The position numbers and the translations under genes are program-made. The notes beneath the pieces were generated by a model. It was not told the origin of the DNA and ran no database searches. It was given only the letters and a program-made list of their open reading frames with translations. From NCBI RefSeq assembly GCF_006438875.1, contig NZ_RCZH01000001.1, forward strand, positions 243,895 through 304,301: a stretch of 60,407 nt of DNA, given 5' to 3'. This document shows, one piece after another, positions 16,437 through 26,062 of this stretch (positions are counted from its first letter, which is position 1; every line of letters starts with the position of its first letter). This DNA comes from Flavobacterium pectinovorum. Lineage in GTDB: Bacteria; Bacteroidota; Bacteroidia; Flavobacteriales; Flavobacteriaceae.

Positions 16437-17279
16437 TTAATCGCAAGCCATTCCAAATAAATCTAATGCCTGAACATATATTGTTTTAAATGAATTGTCT
16501 TTTTTCTGAATGATTATTCGTCTTCCGGGAAATAGACATTTTGATTGTTTGACATTTCTGCCCCATAAAAAATCATCATTATAAATAAAATAGGCGGGTC
16601 CTATATTAGCGAAAACTTTCGTCTTAACACTGTCAAGGTCACTATATCTGTAAACGATGCTGTCATCTATTTTTTGAATTTTTCTTTGGGTTGCAAAATA
16701 ATTTTTGCCGTAGTTTAATTTTATTGGTTTAGTCGAGCAAAAAAGAGGTTTTCCGTTTTTGGCGGTATCGAAATTTTTAATGGTCAAGCCAATAAAATTT
16801 TCTCTGCAATCATCAATTCTGCATACGACTTCATCAACAGTCATTTCGGCAAAACCTTTAGTTCCGTAAACATAATATTTAGGAGCAATGATTTTTTTAA
16901 TCTCCTTTTCTAATTTTTTACTTTTTATAAGCTGCACGATTCCTAGAGTGTCGTAATATTCAAATTTTCTGTTTGGAGAAGCCGGATGTTTATAGAAATC
17001 ACTTTCTAGAGAATCAGCATCGTTTATTTTGCTGTATATTTTTTCAAATTTAGATCTGGATACGCTATCCGTGTCAAACATTGTAAGCACAATAGCAGTT
17101 GTTTTACCGGTTAAATTATATACAGGATAAAGTGTATCCTTTAGTATTTCTAATTCTAAATCTTTAGTATCATCTTCTGCTTTTTTTACCAGAACCCTCG
17201 GTTTTGCTGCACTTTTATCTTTACAGGAAATAAACAAAGAAAATGAAATTATGAAGATTATAATAAAGGTCTTTTGCAT
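16437..17279 (-). CDS. Uncharacterised lipoprotein, 280 aa
   Basis: The signal peptide ends LFISC with Cys19, followed by a Lys/Ala/Asp-rich linker. The soluble part contains a possible disulfide-bearing segment VVCRIDDCREN. I recognise no family. It converges on the lipoprotein at 15561-16427 with 9 bp between the stops. Upstream it is separated from fabH by a strong palindromic terminator. It is one of four unrelated exported lipoproteins within 7 kb. Confidence 0.7.
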   Translation of the reverse strand: MQKTFIIIFIISFSLFISCKDKSAAKPRVLVKKAEDDTKDLELEILKDTLYPVYNLTGKTTAIVLTMFDTDSVSRSKFEKIYSKINDADSLESDFYKHPASPNRKFEYYDTLGIVQLIKSKKLEKEIKKIIAPKYYVYGTKGFAEMTVDEVVCRIDDCRENFIGLTIKNFDTAKNGKPLFCSTKPIKLNYGKNYFATQRKIQKIDDSIVYRYSDLDSVKTKVFANIGPAYFIYNDDFLWGRNVKQSKCLFPGRRIIIQKKDNSFKTIYVQALDLFGMACD

Positions 17280-17404
17280 TGGTAATAGAGGTGTTTTATA
17301 AAAAAAGAGGATTAGCTGTATTCAGACTTTTTTCCTTTTAATCAAATATAGAAAAGTATTCTTTTAAACGTATAACGAGTAAAGAAATAGATTAATTCTG
17401 TCTA

Positions 17405-17446
17405 AAAAAAAGTACTTAGTATAAATTTATACTAAGTACTTTTTTT
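17405..17446. terminator. Perfect 21-bp inverted repeat, bidirectional terminator
   Basis: The arms 17405-17425 and 17426-17446 are perfect complements (AGTACTTAGTATAAA core) with A/T runs at each end. It lies 43 bp past the fabH stop, which it should serve. Confidence 0.8.
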
Positions 17447-17489
17447 ATTTATAAAAAGATAAAACTTAAATATTAGGTTTTATTATAAA

Positions 17490-18473
17490 TTACCATTTAA
17501 TGTACATACTTCCCCAAGAGAATCCTGCACCAAAAGCCGTTACAATGATATTATCCCCTTTTTTGAAATCGTTTTTAAAATCCCATAAACACAACGGAAT
17601 CGTTGCTGCTGTAGTATTTCCGTATTTTTGAATGTTTATTTTAAACCTGTCAAGACCAATACCAATATCTTCGCTTACTGCCTGAATGATTCTAAGATTT
17701 GCCTGATGTGGAATTACCCAGTCAATCATTTCCGGAGTCAGAGAAGCTTTTTCCATTAATTCCTTAGAAGTTCCGCTCATGTTTTTAACAGCTTGTTTAA
17801 AAACAGTTCTTCCTTCTTGTTGTACAAAATGCTGTTTGTTATGGATCGTTTCTTCAGATGTAGAAAGCAGCGAACCACCGGCACGTACCGTTAAATATTC
17901 TGCTCCCGTTCCGTCAGTTCTGAAAATATTTTGCTGAATTCCGCGTCCTTCAGTGTTGGGCTGTAAAAGTACTGCACCTGCACCGTCGCCAAACAAAATA
18001 CAACTGTTTCTGTCTTCATAATTAACGATAGAACTCATTTTGTCAGCACCAATAACGATAACATTTTTATATCTGCCGCTTTCAATAAAACTTGCGCCAA
18101 CTGAAAGAGCATATAAGAAACCGCTGCAGGCAGAATTAAGGTCGAATCCCCAGGCATTTTTCAAGCCGGCTTTTTCGCATACCAAACTTGCTGCAGGAGT
18201 TAAAATACGATCAGGCGTAGAGGTTGCCAAAATAACACAATCAATATCAAGTGGATCTATTGCGTAATTTTCCAGTAAATCTTTAACTGCAAAAGAAGCC
18301 ATATCTGAAGTTGCCAATGCCGGATTATCAAGTATTCTTCTTTCTTTTATACCTGTGCGTGAAGTAATCCACTCATCTGAGGTATCAACCATTTTTTCTA
18401 AATCAGTATTGCTTAAAACCGTTTCCGGTACATATCCTCCAATAGCAATAATGGAAGCGTTAAGTGTATTCAT
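17490..18473 (-). CDS. fabH: Beta-ketoacyl-ACP synthase III
   Basis: The protein has 327 residues, the normal length for FabH. The catalytic triad is visible as Cys116 (DLNSACSGFLYAL), His256 (WVIPHQANLRI) and Asn286 (KYGNTTAATIPL). FabH condenses acetyl-CoA or branched acyl-CoA with malonyl-ACP to start fatty acid synthesis in the cytoplasm. In many Bacteroidota one fabH is linked to rpmF and acc genes; here it is alone, so this may be a second copy, possibly for branched-chain primers. A possible promoter lies about 260 bp upstream and a strong terminator downstream. Confidence 0.93.
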   Translation of the reverse strand: MNTLNASIIAIGGYVPETVLSNTDLEKMVDTSDEWITSRTGIKERRILDNPALATSDMASFAVKDLLENYAIDPLDIDCVILATSTPDRILTPAASLVCEKAGLKNAWGFDLNSACSGFLYALSVGASFIESGRYKNVIVIGADKMSSIVNYEDRNSCILFGDGAGAVLLQPNTEGRGIQQNIFRTDGTGAEYLTVRAGGSLLSTSEETIHNKQHFVQQEGRTVFKQAVKNMSGTSKELMEKASLTPEMIDWVIPHQANLRIIQAVSEDIGIGLDRFKINIQKYGNTTAATIPLCLWDFKNDFKKGDNIIVTAFGAGFSWGSMYIKW

Positions 18474-18728
18474 TTATTTTATTGTTTCTCTATTGTGTTT
18501 TTTTATTTTGATTCCTGAGCAGAATTTGTGCTTAGGCGATTTCTCAAAGTCAGATAAAGAACTGTTGAAGGAAAGAGAAGGTGTCGTGTTTCTCTAATCA
18601 AAGTCATTCTTATGCTATTTTTTTTAATAAGGACAGCGAGAGGATTATTTCAAAGTAAGAATCTGAACGATCTTACAGCGAACAAAAAAGCTATGACTCA
18701 TAAATGTGAACCTCGATATTTTTTGGTG

Positions 18729-18761
18729 CAAAGATAGAAATGATGGAGAAGCAATCCTAAA
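18729..18761 (-). promoter_or_regulatory. Candidate promoter of fabH
   Basis: Read on the minus strand, TATCTTTG (18729-18736) matches the Bacteroidota -7 box TAnnTTTG. TTTA (18758-18761) lies 21 bp upstream in the place of the -33 TTTG. It would give a 5' leader of about 250 nt. Confidence 0.45.
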
Positions 18762-19176
18762 CTTATTTGGCTGTAGACTTGCTTTATAGTATTAAAAAAT
18801 TGTTAAACACATTAAAAAAAATCAAAGTGAGCGCTATTTTGAATCTTGAACGTCTTCTGAAGATTTTTCCGAAATCGATTTCATTAACTAAATTCAAACT
18901 TTTTAATTGTTTAAGAAAAAACTTAAGACCACTGTTCTAATTTTTGAAAGTACTAAAAAGTCGCTTTTAGGAAAAGTATTTTTTAAGTCGAAAAGAATTA
19001 TCAATCACAAATTTTTTTAAGCCCGAAATTGCGAAATGTTGTTATTTCTACAATTTTAGTCGAGTTTAAAGGTTGAACAAAGAAACAGAACCTAACTTCT
19101 TGTTTAACGTCAACTTAAATTTATTGAATTATTTTATTATGTTTGCTCAAAATACAATATTCCAAAATAATACAAA
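18762..19176. other. Intergenic region without supported gene
   Basis: This is AT-rich DNA between the divergent fabH and the ECF sigma gene. No coding frame with recognisable features and no strong hairpin was seen. It must hold the promoter of the sigma gene. Confidence 0.5.
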
Positions 19177-19773
19177 TTGTCAAATCCGGACTTAAATCAC
19201 GACATTGTTTTAATCGATCGCTTACGTAGCGGCGATGAGTCGGCTTTGACGGAATTGTACAATAAATATTGGCAATCCTTATTTATTTCGGCGTATAATG
19301 TTTTAAAAGACAAGGAATTGTGCGAAGATATTATTCAGGATATATTCCTGAATATATGGCACAATCGCGAAAAATTAGAAATAAATATTTCCTTAAAAGG
19401 CTATATGTATGCCTGCGCCAGATATCAGGTCTTTAATCAGTTTAAGAAAAATAAAGACAAAATTCATGTTGAACTTTTTGAGGATATCGATAAACGTTTT
19501 CAGCATGCAACTCCCGAAACTTTATTGATGCACGAAGAATTGGTACAGCAAATAAATGCCATAATTGAAACACTTCCTGAGAAATGCCAATTGGTTTATA
19601 AACTCAGCAGGGAAGAACAATTATCACATAAGGAAATTGCCGAACGCTTAAATATTTCTACAAAAACAGTCGAAAACCACATTACAAAAGCACTTCATGT
19701 AATCCGATTTTCTATGGGAAGCACGGCGAGTGTTGCAATGGTTTTATGGCTTTCGAAAAATCTCTTCAAGTAG
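19177..19773 (+). CDS. ECF RNA polymerase sigma factor, Bacteroidota SusC-linked type
   Basis: The protein has 198 residues. Region 2 spans about 20-85 (FISAYNVLKDKELCEDIIQD, FLNIWHNREKL) and region 4 about 130-180 (LPEKCQLVYKLSREEQLSHK then EIAERLNISTKTVENHITKA). A hydrophobic C-terminal tail (STASVAMVLWLSKNLF) is common in this group. The start is TTG at 19177: an in-frame TAA lies at 19168-19170 and no in-frame ATG or GTG precedes the conserved part. The FecR-like gene follows 180 bp later, then susC, so this is the regulator of the large uptake locus. TTG initiation may keep its level low. Confidence 0.88.
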   Translation: MSNPDLNHDIVLIDRLRSGDESALTELYNKYWQSLFISAYNVLKDKELCEDIIQDIFLNIWHNREKLEINISLKGYMYACARYQVFNQFKKNKDKIHVELFEDIDKRFQHATPETLLMHEELVQQINAIIETLPEKCQLVYKLSREEQLSHKEIAERLNISTKTVENHITKALHVIRFSMGSTASVAMVLWLSKNLFK

Positions 19774-19860
19774 AAATGTATTATTCTGGATTATAGGTTA
19801 TTATTTGATTTTACAAAATAAAACTTTTCCTATTTTTTCAATGATTTTCATAAAAAACAT

Positions 19861-19930
19861 AAAAAAATTAAAAAAAAAATCCATTTCGACTAGGGGGTAC
19901 AAGCCGTTTTGTGTACTTACTAGTATTATT
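19861..19930 (+). promoter_or_regulatory. Candidate leader element before the second fecR
   Basis: The 180-bp gap between the sigma and FecR genes contains an A-run, then CGACTAGGGGGTACAAGCC, and a small hairpin GTACA (19897-19901) / TGTAC (19912-19916). A GC-rich island like this stands out in its AT-rich setting. I recall a similar block at the same place in other Bacteroidota sigma/FecR pairs, but could not check this. A separate promoter or leader for fecR is the likely role. Confidence 0.35.
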
Positions 19931-19954
19931 CCCCGATTAATATATTAAAAGAAA

Positions 19955-21103
19955 ATGAAAAGAGACGAATTTTTGGTGTTACTAAATAGATATCTTTCTG
20001 GTGAAACCAATGCAGAGGAGAATAAGTCGTTGCTGAATTATTATGAAAGTTTTCAAACCAATCTGGACTGGGATATAAATCTGGGTCCAAAAGAAGAACT
20101 TGAAGACAGAATGAGAAATCGACTTCAGAATGCTTTAGCGTCAGAACAAGTAAAAGTAATTCCGATTCATAAACCATTTTATTCAAAAACTATTTTCAGG
20201 ATTGCAGCGGCGGCAGTTGTTTTATTGTTTGTTTCCATCTCGGTTTTATTCAACGATAATGCATTTGATAAACAGAATAATCCGGTTGTAATCAATAAAA
20301 AGATTTTGATAGGCAGTGATAAAGCAACCTTAACTTTAGAAGACGGATCTGTAGTTGCGCTTGAAAAAGGAAAAACATACCAAACCGGAAACGTTTCGAG
20401 TAATGGAGAAAAATTAGTTTACAATTCAAAAAATAATAATAACGTAATCGCGAATAACTTTTTGACGATTCCCCGAGGCGGACAGTTTTTTGTACAATTG
20501 GCAGATAGCACGAAAGTTTGGTTAAACTCAGAATCACAATTAAAATATCCTGTAGAATTTGTCGACGGAGAAACCCGACAAGTAGAATTGGTTTATGGAG
20601 AAGCTTATTTTGAAGTATCGCCAAGTACCAAACACAAAGGGTCGAAATTTAAAGTAAAAACGCAACAACAAAATGTAGAAGTGATCGGGACTCAGTTCAA
20701 CATTAAAGCTTATAGAGATGAATCTACAATTTATACCACTTTGGTGGAAGGAAAAGTAGCGATAAGCAATGCCAAAAACAAAGAATTTTTAGCGCCAAGC
20801 CAACAATCAAAAATTAGCCGAAACGATGATAATATACAAATCGAAACCGTAGATGTGTACAATGAAACGTCATGGCGAAAAGGGCTTTTTGTATTTAAAG
20901 GAATGCCTCTAAAAGATATTTCAAAAGTATTATCACGCTGGTATGACGTTGATATTGAATTTGCTGATCCGGCTTTAGGAAATGTAAAATTTAACGGAGT
21001 TTTGAATAAAGATCAAAAACTGGAAGATATATTAACCACTATAAAGAATATTAATTTTATTAATGCCTATGAGATAAAAAACCACAAAGTGATAATAAAA
21101 TAA
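19955..21103 (+). CDS. FecR-family anti-sigma factor
   Basis: This 382-residue protein has an N-terminal cytoplasmic part (to about 75), one membrane helix (about 76-95, RIAAAAVVLLFVSISVLF), a periplasmic FecR domain around LTIPRGGQFFVQLADSTKVW and YGEAYFEVSPSTKHKGSKFK, and a C-terminal DUF4974 part (WYDVDIEFADPALGNVKFNG onward). It should bind the ECF sigma factor encoded just upstream and the STN domain of the SusC protein encoded just downstream, linking substrate binding at the surface to transcription of the locus. Confidence 0.92.
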   Translation: MKRDEFLVLLNRYLSGETNAEENKSLLNYYESFQTNLDWDINLGPKEELEDRMRNRLQNALASEQVKVIPIHKPFYSKTIFRIAAAAVVLLFVSISVLFNDNAFDKQNNPVVINKKILIGSDKATLTLEDGSVVALEKGKTYQTGNVSSNGEKLVYNSKNNNNVIANNFLTIPRGGQFFVQLADSTKVWLNSESQLKYPVEFVDGETRQVELVYGEAYFEVSPSTKHKGSKFKVKTQQQNVEVIGTQFNIKAYRDESTIYTTLVEGKVAISNAKNKEFLAPSQQSKISRNDDNIQIETVDVYNETSWRKGLFVFKGMPLKDISKVLSRWYDVDIEFADPALGNVKFNGVLNKDQKLEDILTTIKNINFINAYEIKNHKVIIK

Positions 21104-21110
21104 AAAAGAA

Positions 21111-21160
21111 AAGGGATTGAAGTTTAGACTTCCGAGGGTACCGCGCTTCATCCCTTTTTT
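21111..21160 (+). terminator. Hairpin with T-run between fecR and susC
   Basis: AAGGGATTGAAG (21111-21122) pairs with CTTCATCCCTT (21146-21156), with one bulge, and a T-run follows at 21155-21160. It is either a terminator separating regulator and transport genes or an attenuator that lowers read-through. Confidence 0.65.
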
Positions 21161-21215
21161 GAGATTAATCAATTATCGATTTTAACAACCAACCAACCAA
21201 TTAACATGTAAATTT

Positions 21216-24200
21216 ATGAAATTTAAATTAACCGGAGTCTTTTTCTATTTCAGAAAAAGGCTAATTATTAACATTATGAGAACCTTCATTTTCTTGTTTT
21301 GCACTGCAATTTTTGGTTTTACACCAGGAAATATGTTTTCTCAAAACCTAAAAGTTGTGATTCCCGCTGATAAAACAGTGACTGTTGACGAAGTATTTGA
21401 TATTATCAAGCAACAAACGAATTACACTTTTATTTATCAGGAAGATTTATTCAAAAAATTACCCAAAGTACATTTAAAGAAAGGAAAAATCAGAGTAAAT
21501 GAATTACTCGAAGCCAGTTTTCCTAAAAAAGATTTTGATTTTAGTTTTACAAACGGCAATACGATTTTAGTAAAAGAAAACAAGCAGGAGAAAGTCGTTG
21601 TTCTTCAACAAACAAATCCAATTGTAATTACAGGAATCGTAACCAATAATAAAAAAGAACCGCTACCGGGCGTAAACATAAAAGTTAAAGGCACAAACGC
21701 CACTGCACAAACTGATTTTGACGGAAAATATACAATTACAGCACCAAATGATGGAATTTTACTTTTTACTTATATTGGTCACAGGGCAGAGATTATTGCT
21801 GTAAACAACAGAAAAGTAATTAACATTGCATTGACTGAAGAAACCAGACAATTAGAAGGTGTTGTGGTAAATACGGGAGTAACTGTTCGTAAAAAAGAAC
21901 TTATTACCGGAGCCGTAACAACATTTAGAGGAGAAGAATTAAGACAAATTTCTACCCAAAACGTTGTTCAGGCTTTAAAATCTATAGATCCGTCCTTTAT
22001 CGTTTTAAACAACAATATTGCAGGATCAAATCCAAATGTTTTACCAACAATTGAGGTAAGAGGACAAACGAGTTTAACAGCCAATCAGGTTGATAGTCAG
22101 TTTAGGGACGATCCAAACCAGCCGTTATTTATTTTAGATGGATTTCCAACCACTTTACAGCAAGTCGTTGATTTAGATATTAATAGAATTGCCAGCATCA
22201 CATTATTAAAAGATGCCGCTTCGACAGCATTATACGGATCTCGTTCTGCAAACGGAGTTGTGGTTATCGAAACCAACAAACCAATTCCGGGGAAATTGCA
22301 ATTTTCTTATGTTTACAATTCTTCTTATGAGTTGGCAGATTTAAGTGTTTATCATTTAATGAATGCCGAACAAAAACTGGAATTCGAAAGACTTTCCGGC
22401 GCTTTTATTTCCAATTCAGGTGTCGCTTTGCAATATCAATGGGATCAGGAATACAATAAACGTTTGGCGGCTGTGCGTCGTGGCGTAAATACCTATTGGC
22501 TAAACGAACCGATTCAAATGGGAATCACTTCCGGACATAGTTTGAATTTTGGAGGAGGATCAGATGAATTTCGATTCAATATTGCCGGAAATTGTAAAAC
22601 GCTGACCGGAACAATGAAAGGTTCTGAGCACAATACCTGGGGTTACAATACAACATTGGCTTACAGAAAAAATAAATTCAGCCTTAACAACAACTTCTTT
22701 GTTTCGGGCGGAAACAGTCAGGAATCGCCATATGGTTCTTTTGAAACTTGGGCAAAAGCAAGTCCTTATTACACAAAAACCAATGAATTTGGCGTAATAA
22801 CTCGTTATCTTGACGGAACTTCTTTGCCAATTCCGGCAAATCAATCGACAATTGTTAATCATGCGCCAAATCCGCTTTACAACGTGTTTTTGCCAAGTTA
22901 TGACAAAGGAAATGATTTTAATTTCACCAATAACTTTGCTATAAATTATGATATAAGTGATCATCTTAAAACTACAGGAGCAATATCAGTTTCCAGAAAT
23001 AGTACAATAGGAACCGTATTTGTATCGCCGGACGACACCAGTTTTATTACCGAGATCGCAACCAGAAAAGGGACTTATACAAGAAGTGAAGCTTTGACCA
23101 ATAAATGGAATGCAAATCTTGGAGCGACATATTCTAATGTTTTCAATAATGTACATTCCTTCAATTATACGATTAGAGCGCAGGCTTTAGAAACAAAAAA
23201 CACTTCTTATTTATCTGCTTTAAGAGGATTTCCGCTTGGAGTTCCGGGCAATCCATCGTTTGCTTTTGGATATGAACCAAACGAAAAACCAAACGTTTAT
23301 ACCGGATTAATTCGAAGCGTCGATTTGACCAATCAAATCAATTATGCTTACGACCGAAGATTTTTGTTTGATTTTACCCAAACGATTTCCGGAGCAACCA
23401 ACTTTGGAACAAACAAAAAATATTCGCCATATTGGGGAGTTGGTATCGGATGGAATTTGAACAATGAATTCAAAATGAATGAAGATATTGTCAACATCTT
23501 AAAAGTCCGCGCCAATATTGGTCAAACCGGAAATCAGAATTTAGTTGGATATGCATCTTACGACGTTTATAGTTACGATGCCAATACGAACGTTTTTGGT
23601 CCGGGATTAGCAATTTCGCAAATTTCAAATCCTAATTTAGAACCACAGCGAACTAAAGATATTTCTGTAGGATTGGATCTGGGAATGTTTAGAAACCGAT
23701 TGACAGCAACATTAGGCGCTTACAGCCGTAGAACCTCACCACAAATTGTAGCAATAGATCTTGCCGCTTCAACAGGAGTAAATGCGTATCCGTTGAATGT
23801 GGGGTATTTAACCACAAAAGGATTGGAGCTTAAAGTAAACTACAACTTTATTTATGACTTAAAAAACAACTTTGTTTGGGGCGTAGGGTTAATGTCTACA
23901 TCCGGAGGTAATAAATTGGGAGGTTTTAATAATGCATTAGCCTCGCTAAATGAAGCAGCACAAAAAACATCAAGTTTAACAAGATTCTATGATGGCGCAA
24001 GCAGCAACGATCTTTGGGCAGTTCCATCTTTAGGAATTGATCCCGCAACGGGAAAAGAAATCTTCCTGAAGAAAAACGGACAAACGACTTTTATTTTAGA
24101 CAAAAAAGACGAGGTTGTAATGGGTAATTCGAGAGAAACCGCGACAGGAGTTGTTTCTACAAATATGACTTACAAAGGGTTTAGCTTCGGATTGTATGTG

Positions 24201-24596
24201 CGTTACAGTTTTGGAGCAGATCGATTTAATAGTGCATTATATGATAAAGTCGAAAACATTTCTAAGGATAATATTTTTGATAATCAGGATGCCAGAGCTT
24301 TTACAGATCGTTGGACAACGCCTGGGCAACTTGCCGAATTTAAAGCAATTGGCTTGACAAATGCTACTCCAATCTCATCAAGATTTATCCAGAAAGACGA
24401 TTATATCTCCGGAGAATCCATTCGTTTTGGATATAGAGTAACAGACAGAGCCTGGCTAAAAAGAGCAGGACTTACCGCATTAGGATTTAATGCATTAGGA
24501 AATGAATTTTTTAGAATATCTACTATAAAAGCAGAACGAGGTATCGATTTTCCTTTTTCAAGAATCTATTCACTTAGTTTAAACTTATCATTTTAA
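21216..24596 (+). CDS. SusC/RagA-family TonB-linked outer-membrane transporter with STN domain
   Basis: This is a 1126-residue outer-membrane transporter. After a long signal region (cleavage near MFSQN, about residue 44) comes an STN domain (about 46-115, VTVDEVFDIIKQQTNYTFIY), a carboxypeptidase-regulatory-like domain (about 138-220, ITGIVTNNKKEPLPGVNIKV), and a SusC plug with the sequence DDPNQPLFILDGFPTTLQQV and STALYGSRSANGVVVIETNK. A large barrel ends in SRIYSLSLNLSF. The STN domain pairs it with the FecR protein upstream. It forms a complex with the SusD-like lipoprotein encoded 5 bp downstream. No glycosidase lies in the locus, and the later genes encode proteases and thioredoxins, so the cargo is more likely peptide. 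Confidence 0.95.
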   Translation: MKFKLTGVFFYFRKRLIINIMRTFIFLFCTAIFGFTPGNMFSQNLKVVIPADKTVTVDEVFDIIKQQTNYTFIYQEDLFKKLPKVHLKKGKIRVNELLEASFPKKDFDFSFTNGNTILVKENKQEKVVVLQQTNPIVITGIVTNNKKEPLPGVNIKVKGTNATAQTDFDGKYTITAPNDGILLFTYIGHRAEIIAVNNRKVINIALTEETRQLEGVVVNTGVTVRKKELITGAVTTFRGEELRQISTQNVVQALKSIDPSFIVLNNNIAGSNPNVLPTIEVRGQTSLTANQVDSQFRDDPNQPLFILDGFPTTLQQVVDLDINRIASITLLKDAASTALYGSRSANGVVVIETNKPIPGKLQFSYVYNSSYELADLSVYHLMNAEQKLEFERLSGAFISNSGVALQYQWDQEYNKRLAAVRRGVNTYWLNEPIQMGITSGHSLNFGGGSDEFRFNIAGNCKTLTGTMKGSEHNTWGYNTTLAYRKNKFSLNNNFFVSGGNSQESPYGSFETWAKASPYYTKTNEFGVITRYLDGTSLPIPANQSTIVNHAPNPLYNVFLPSYDKGNDFNFTNNFAINYDISDHLKTTGAISVSRNSTIGTVFVSPDDTSFITEIATRKGTYTRSEALTNKWNANLGATYSNVFNNVHSFNYTIRAQALETKNTSYLSALRGFPLGVPGNPSFAFGYEPNEKPNVYTGLIRSVDLTNQINYAYDRRFLFDFTQTISGATNFGTNKKYSPYWGVGIGWNLNNEFKMNEDIVNILKVRANIGQTGNQNLVGYASYDVYSYDANTNVFGPGLAISQISNPNLEPQRTKDISVGLDLGMFRNRLTATLGAYSRRTSPQIVAIDLAASTGVNAYPLNVGYLTTKGLELKVNYNFIYDLKNNFVWGVGLMSTSGGNKLGGFNNALASLNEAAQKTSSLTRFYDGASSNDLWAVPSLGIDPATGKEIFLKKNGQTTFILDKKDEVVMGNSRETATGVVSTNMTYKGFSFGLYVRYSFGADRFNSALYDKVENISKDNIFDNQDARAFTDRWTTPGQLAEFKAIGLTNATPISSRFIQKDDYISGESIRFGYRVTDRAWLKRAGLTALGFNALGNEFFRISTIKAERGIDFPFSRIYSLSLNLSF

Positions 24597-24601
24597 TCAG
24601 T

Positions 24602-26047
24602 ATGAAAAAGTACCTATATAAAATCACATTTACTTTTCTTGTATCCCTTACAGCCATTAGCTGCAGCGATTTTTTGGATATTGTGCCGCAAGACAAGATT
24701 TTAGAAGACCAAACGTATAGTTCAGAAACGGGAGTTCAAAATGTACATAACGGACTTTATCTTCAATTGGCATCAAATTCTCTTTATGGGAGACAACTGA
24801 CGATGGATGCAGTGGAGATTTTAGGACAGCAATACAACATGTCAGGATCTCGTCCAGAAGCCAGATTGGCAAGTTATGCTTACGCTGAAAAAACGCCAAA
24901 AGAAACTATTTCTGCTATTTGGGAAAAGGCATTTACGACTATTTTATCAGCAAATAAATTCCTGGAAAGTATCGACGAACACTCCGGAGTAATTTCTTCA
25001 GAAAAAGCAAATTTGTTAAAAGGAGAAGCGATTGCAATCCGTGCTATGCTTCATTTTGATATGTTGCGCATGTTTGGACCCATTTATAAAATTGCTCCGT
25101 CAGATCCTGCAATCCCTTATTATGATGCATTTGTGACGACAAATAATCCGCTATTGCCGGCAAAAGATGTTGTTGCAAAAATCCTGGCAGATTTAGATAC
25201 CTCTTTAGGTTTATTGGCAAATGATCCTGTGTTGATTGTTGGAAAATACGATACCGCAAAAACTTTTGATGGAAACCCGTATTATGCTTCAAATCGCGGA
25301 CAAAGAATGAATTATTTGGCCGTAAAATGTCTAAAAGCCCGTGTTCTTTTGTATTCCGGAGATAAAGTTGGTGCATCGAAAACAGCAAATGAAGTGATTG
25401 CTTTTACAAAAACAAATTCATTTTTTCTCTGGACACCGTTTTTAGAAGCTACAAATTCTTTTAATCCGGATCGAACTTTCTCTTCAGAAAATTTCTTCTC
25501 CTTAAGTGATTATACCTTATATACAAAACAAACCGACTTGTTTGATTCGAGTTTAGCCGATGATAAAATATATGCGCCATTATTAAGCCGATTGAACACT
25601 GTTTTTGAATCTAATGATAATGATTACAGAAGTTTACCAAGTTGGAAAATTCCAATTGTGGGAGGGAAAACACAGAAAACCTTTTTTAAATACGAAGATG
25701 TAGCCGATAAAACGAAACCTTTTCGTTTACAGATTCCAATGTTTAAACTTTCAGAAATGTATTTGATCGCGGCAGAAACGGCGGAAGTCCCTGCAAATGG
25801 CATTGCGTTTCTAAACACGTTTCGTTTTAACAGAGGTTTGTTAGATCTTGGCGCAAAAGCAGTTTTAGCAACAGAAATCACAAAAGAATACAGACGCGAA
25901 TTTATAGGCGAGGGGCAGTTATTTTTCTATTATAAAAGAATAAATTCTGCAACAATTCCTAATGGTTCAGCGGCATCAGGAAATGTTTCGATGGGACCGC
26001 TTCAATATATCGTGCCGTTGCCGGATTCTGAGATTAATTTTCAATAA
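24602..26047 (+). CDS. RagB/SusD-family surface lipoprotein
   Basis: The 481-residue lipoprotein has a signal peptide ending LTAISC with Cys21, then DFLDIVPQDKILEDQTYSSE, the standard SusD opening. TPR-like helices follow, and the C-terminal part has PIPMFKLSEMYLIAAET-like sequence (here IPMFKLSEMYLIAAETAE) and the closing LQYIVPLPDSEINFQ. SusD proteins cap the SusC transporter and bind cargo at the cell surface. It is 5 bp from susC and 15 bp before the next lipoprotein gene, within one operon. Confidence 0.95.
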   Translation: MKKYLYKITFTFLVSLTAISCSDFLDIVPQDKILEDQTYSSETGVQNVHNGLYLQLASNSLYGRQLTMDAVEILGQQYNMSGSRPEARLASYAYAEKTPKETISAIWEKAFTTILSANKFLESIDEHSGVISSEKANLLKGEAIAIRAMLHFDMLRMFGPIYKIAPSDPAIPYYDAFVTTNNPLLPAKDVVAKILADLDTSLGLLANDPVLIVGKYDTAKTFDGNPYYASNRGQRMNYLAVKCLKARVLLYSGDKVGASKTANEVIAFTKTNSFFLWTPFLEATNSFNPDRTFSSENFFSLSDYTLYTKQTDLFDSSLADDKIYAPLLSRLNTVFESNDNDYRSLPSWKIPIVGGKTQKTFFKYEDVADKTKPFRLQIPMFKLSEMYLIAAETAEVPANGIAFLNTFRFNRGLLDLGAKAVLATEITKEYRREFIGEGQLFFYYKRINSATIPNGSAASGNVSMGPLQYIVPLPDSEINFQ

Positions 26048-26062
26048 TTTAAAAAAGTAAAC

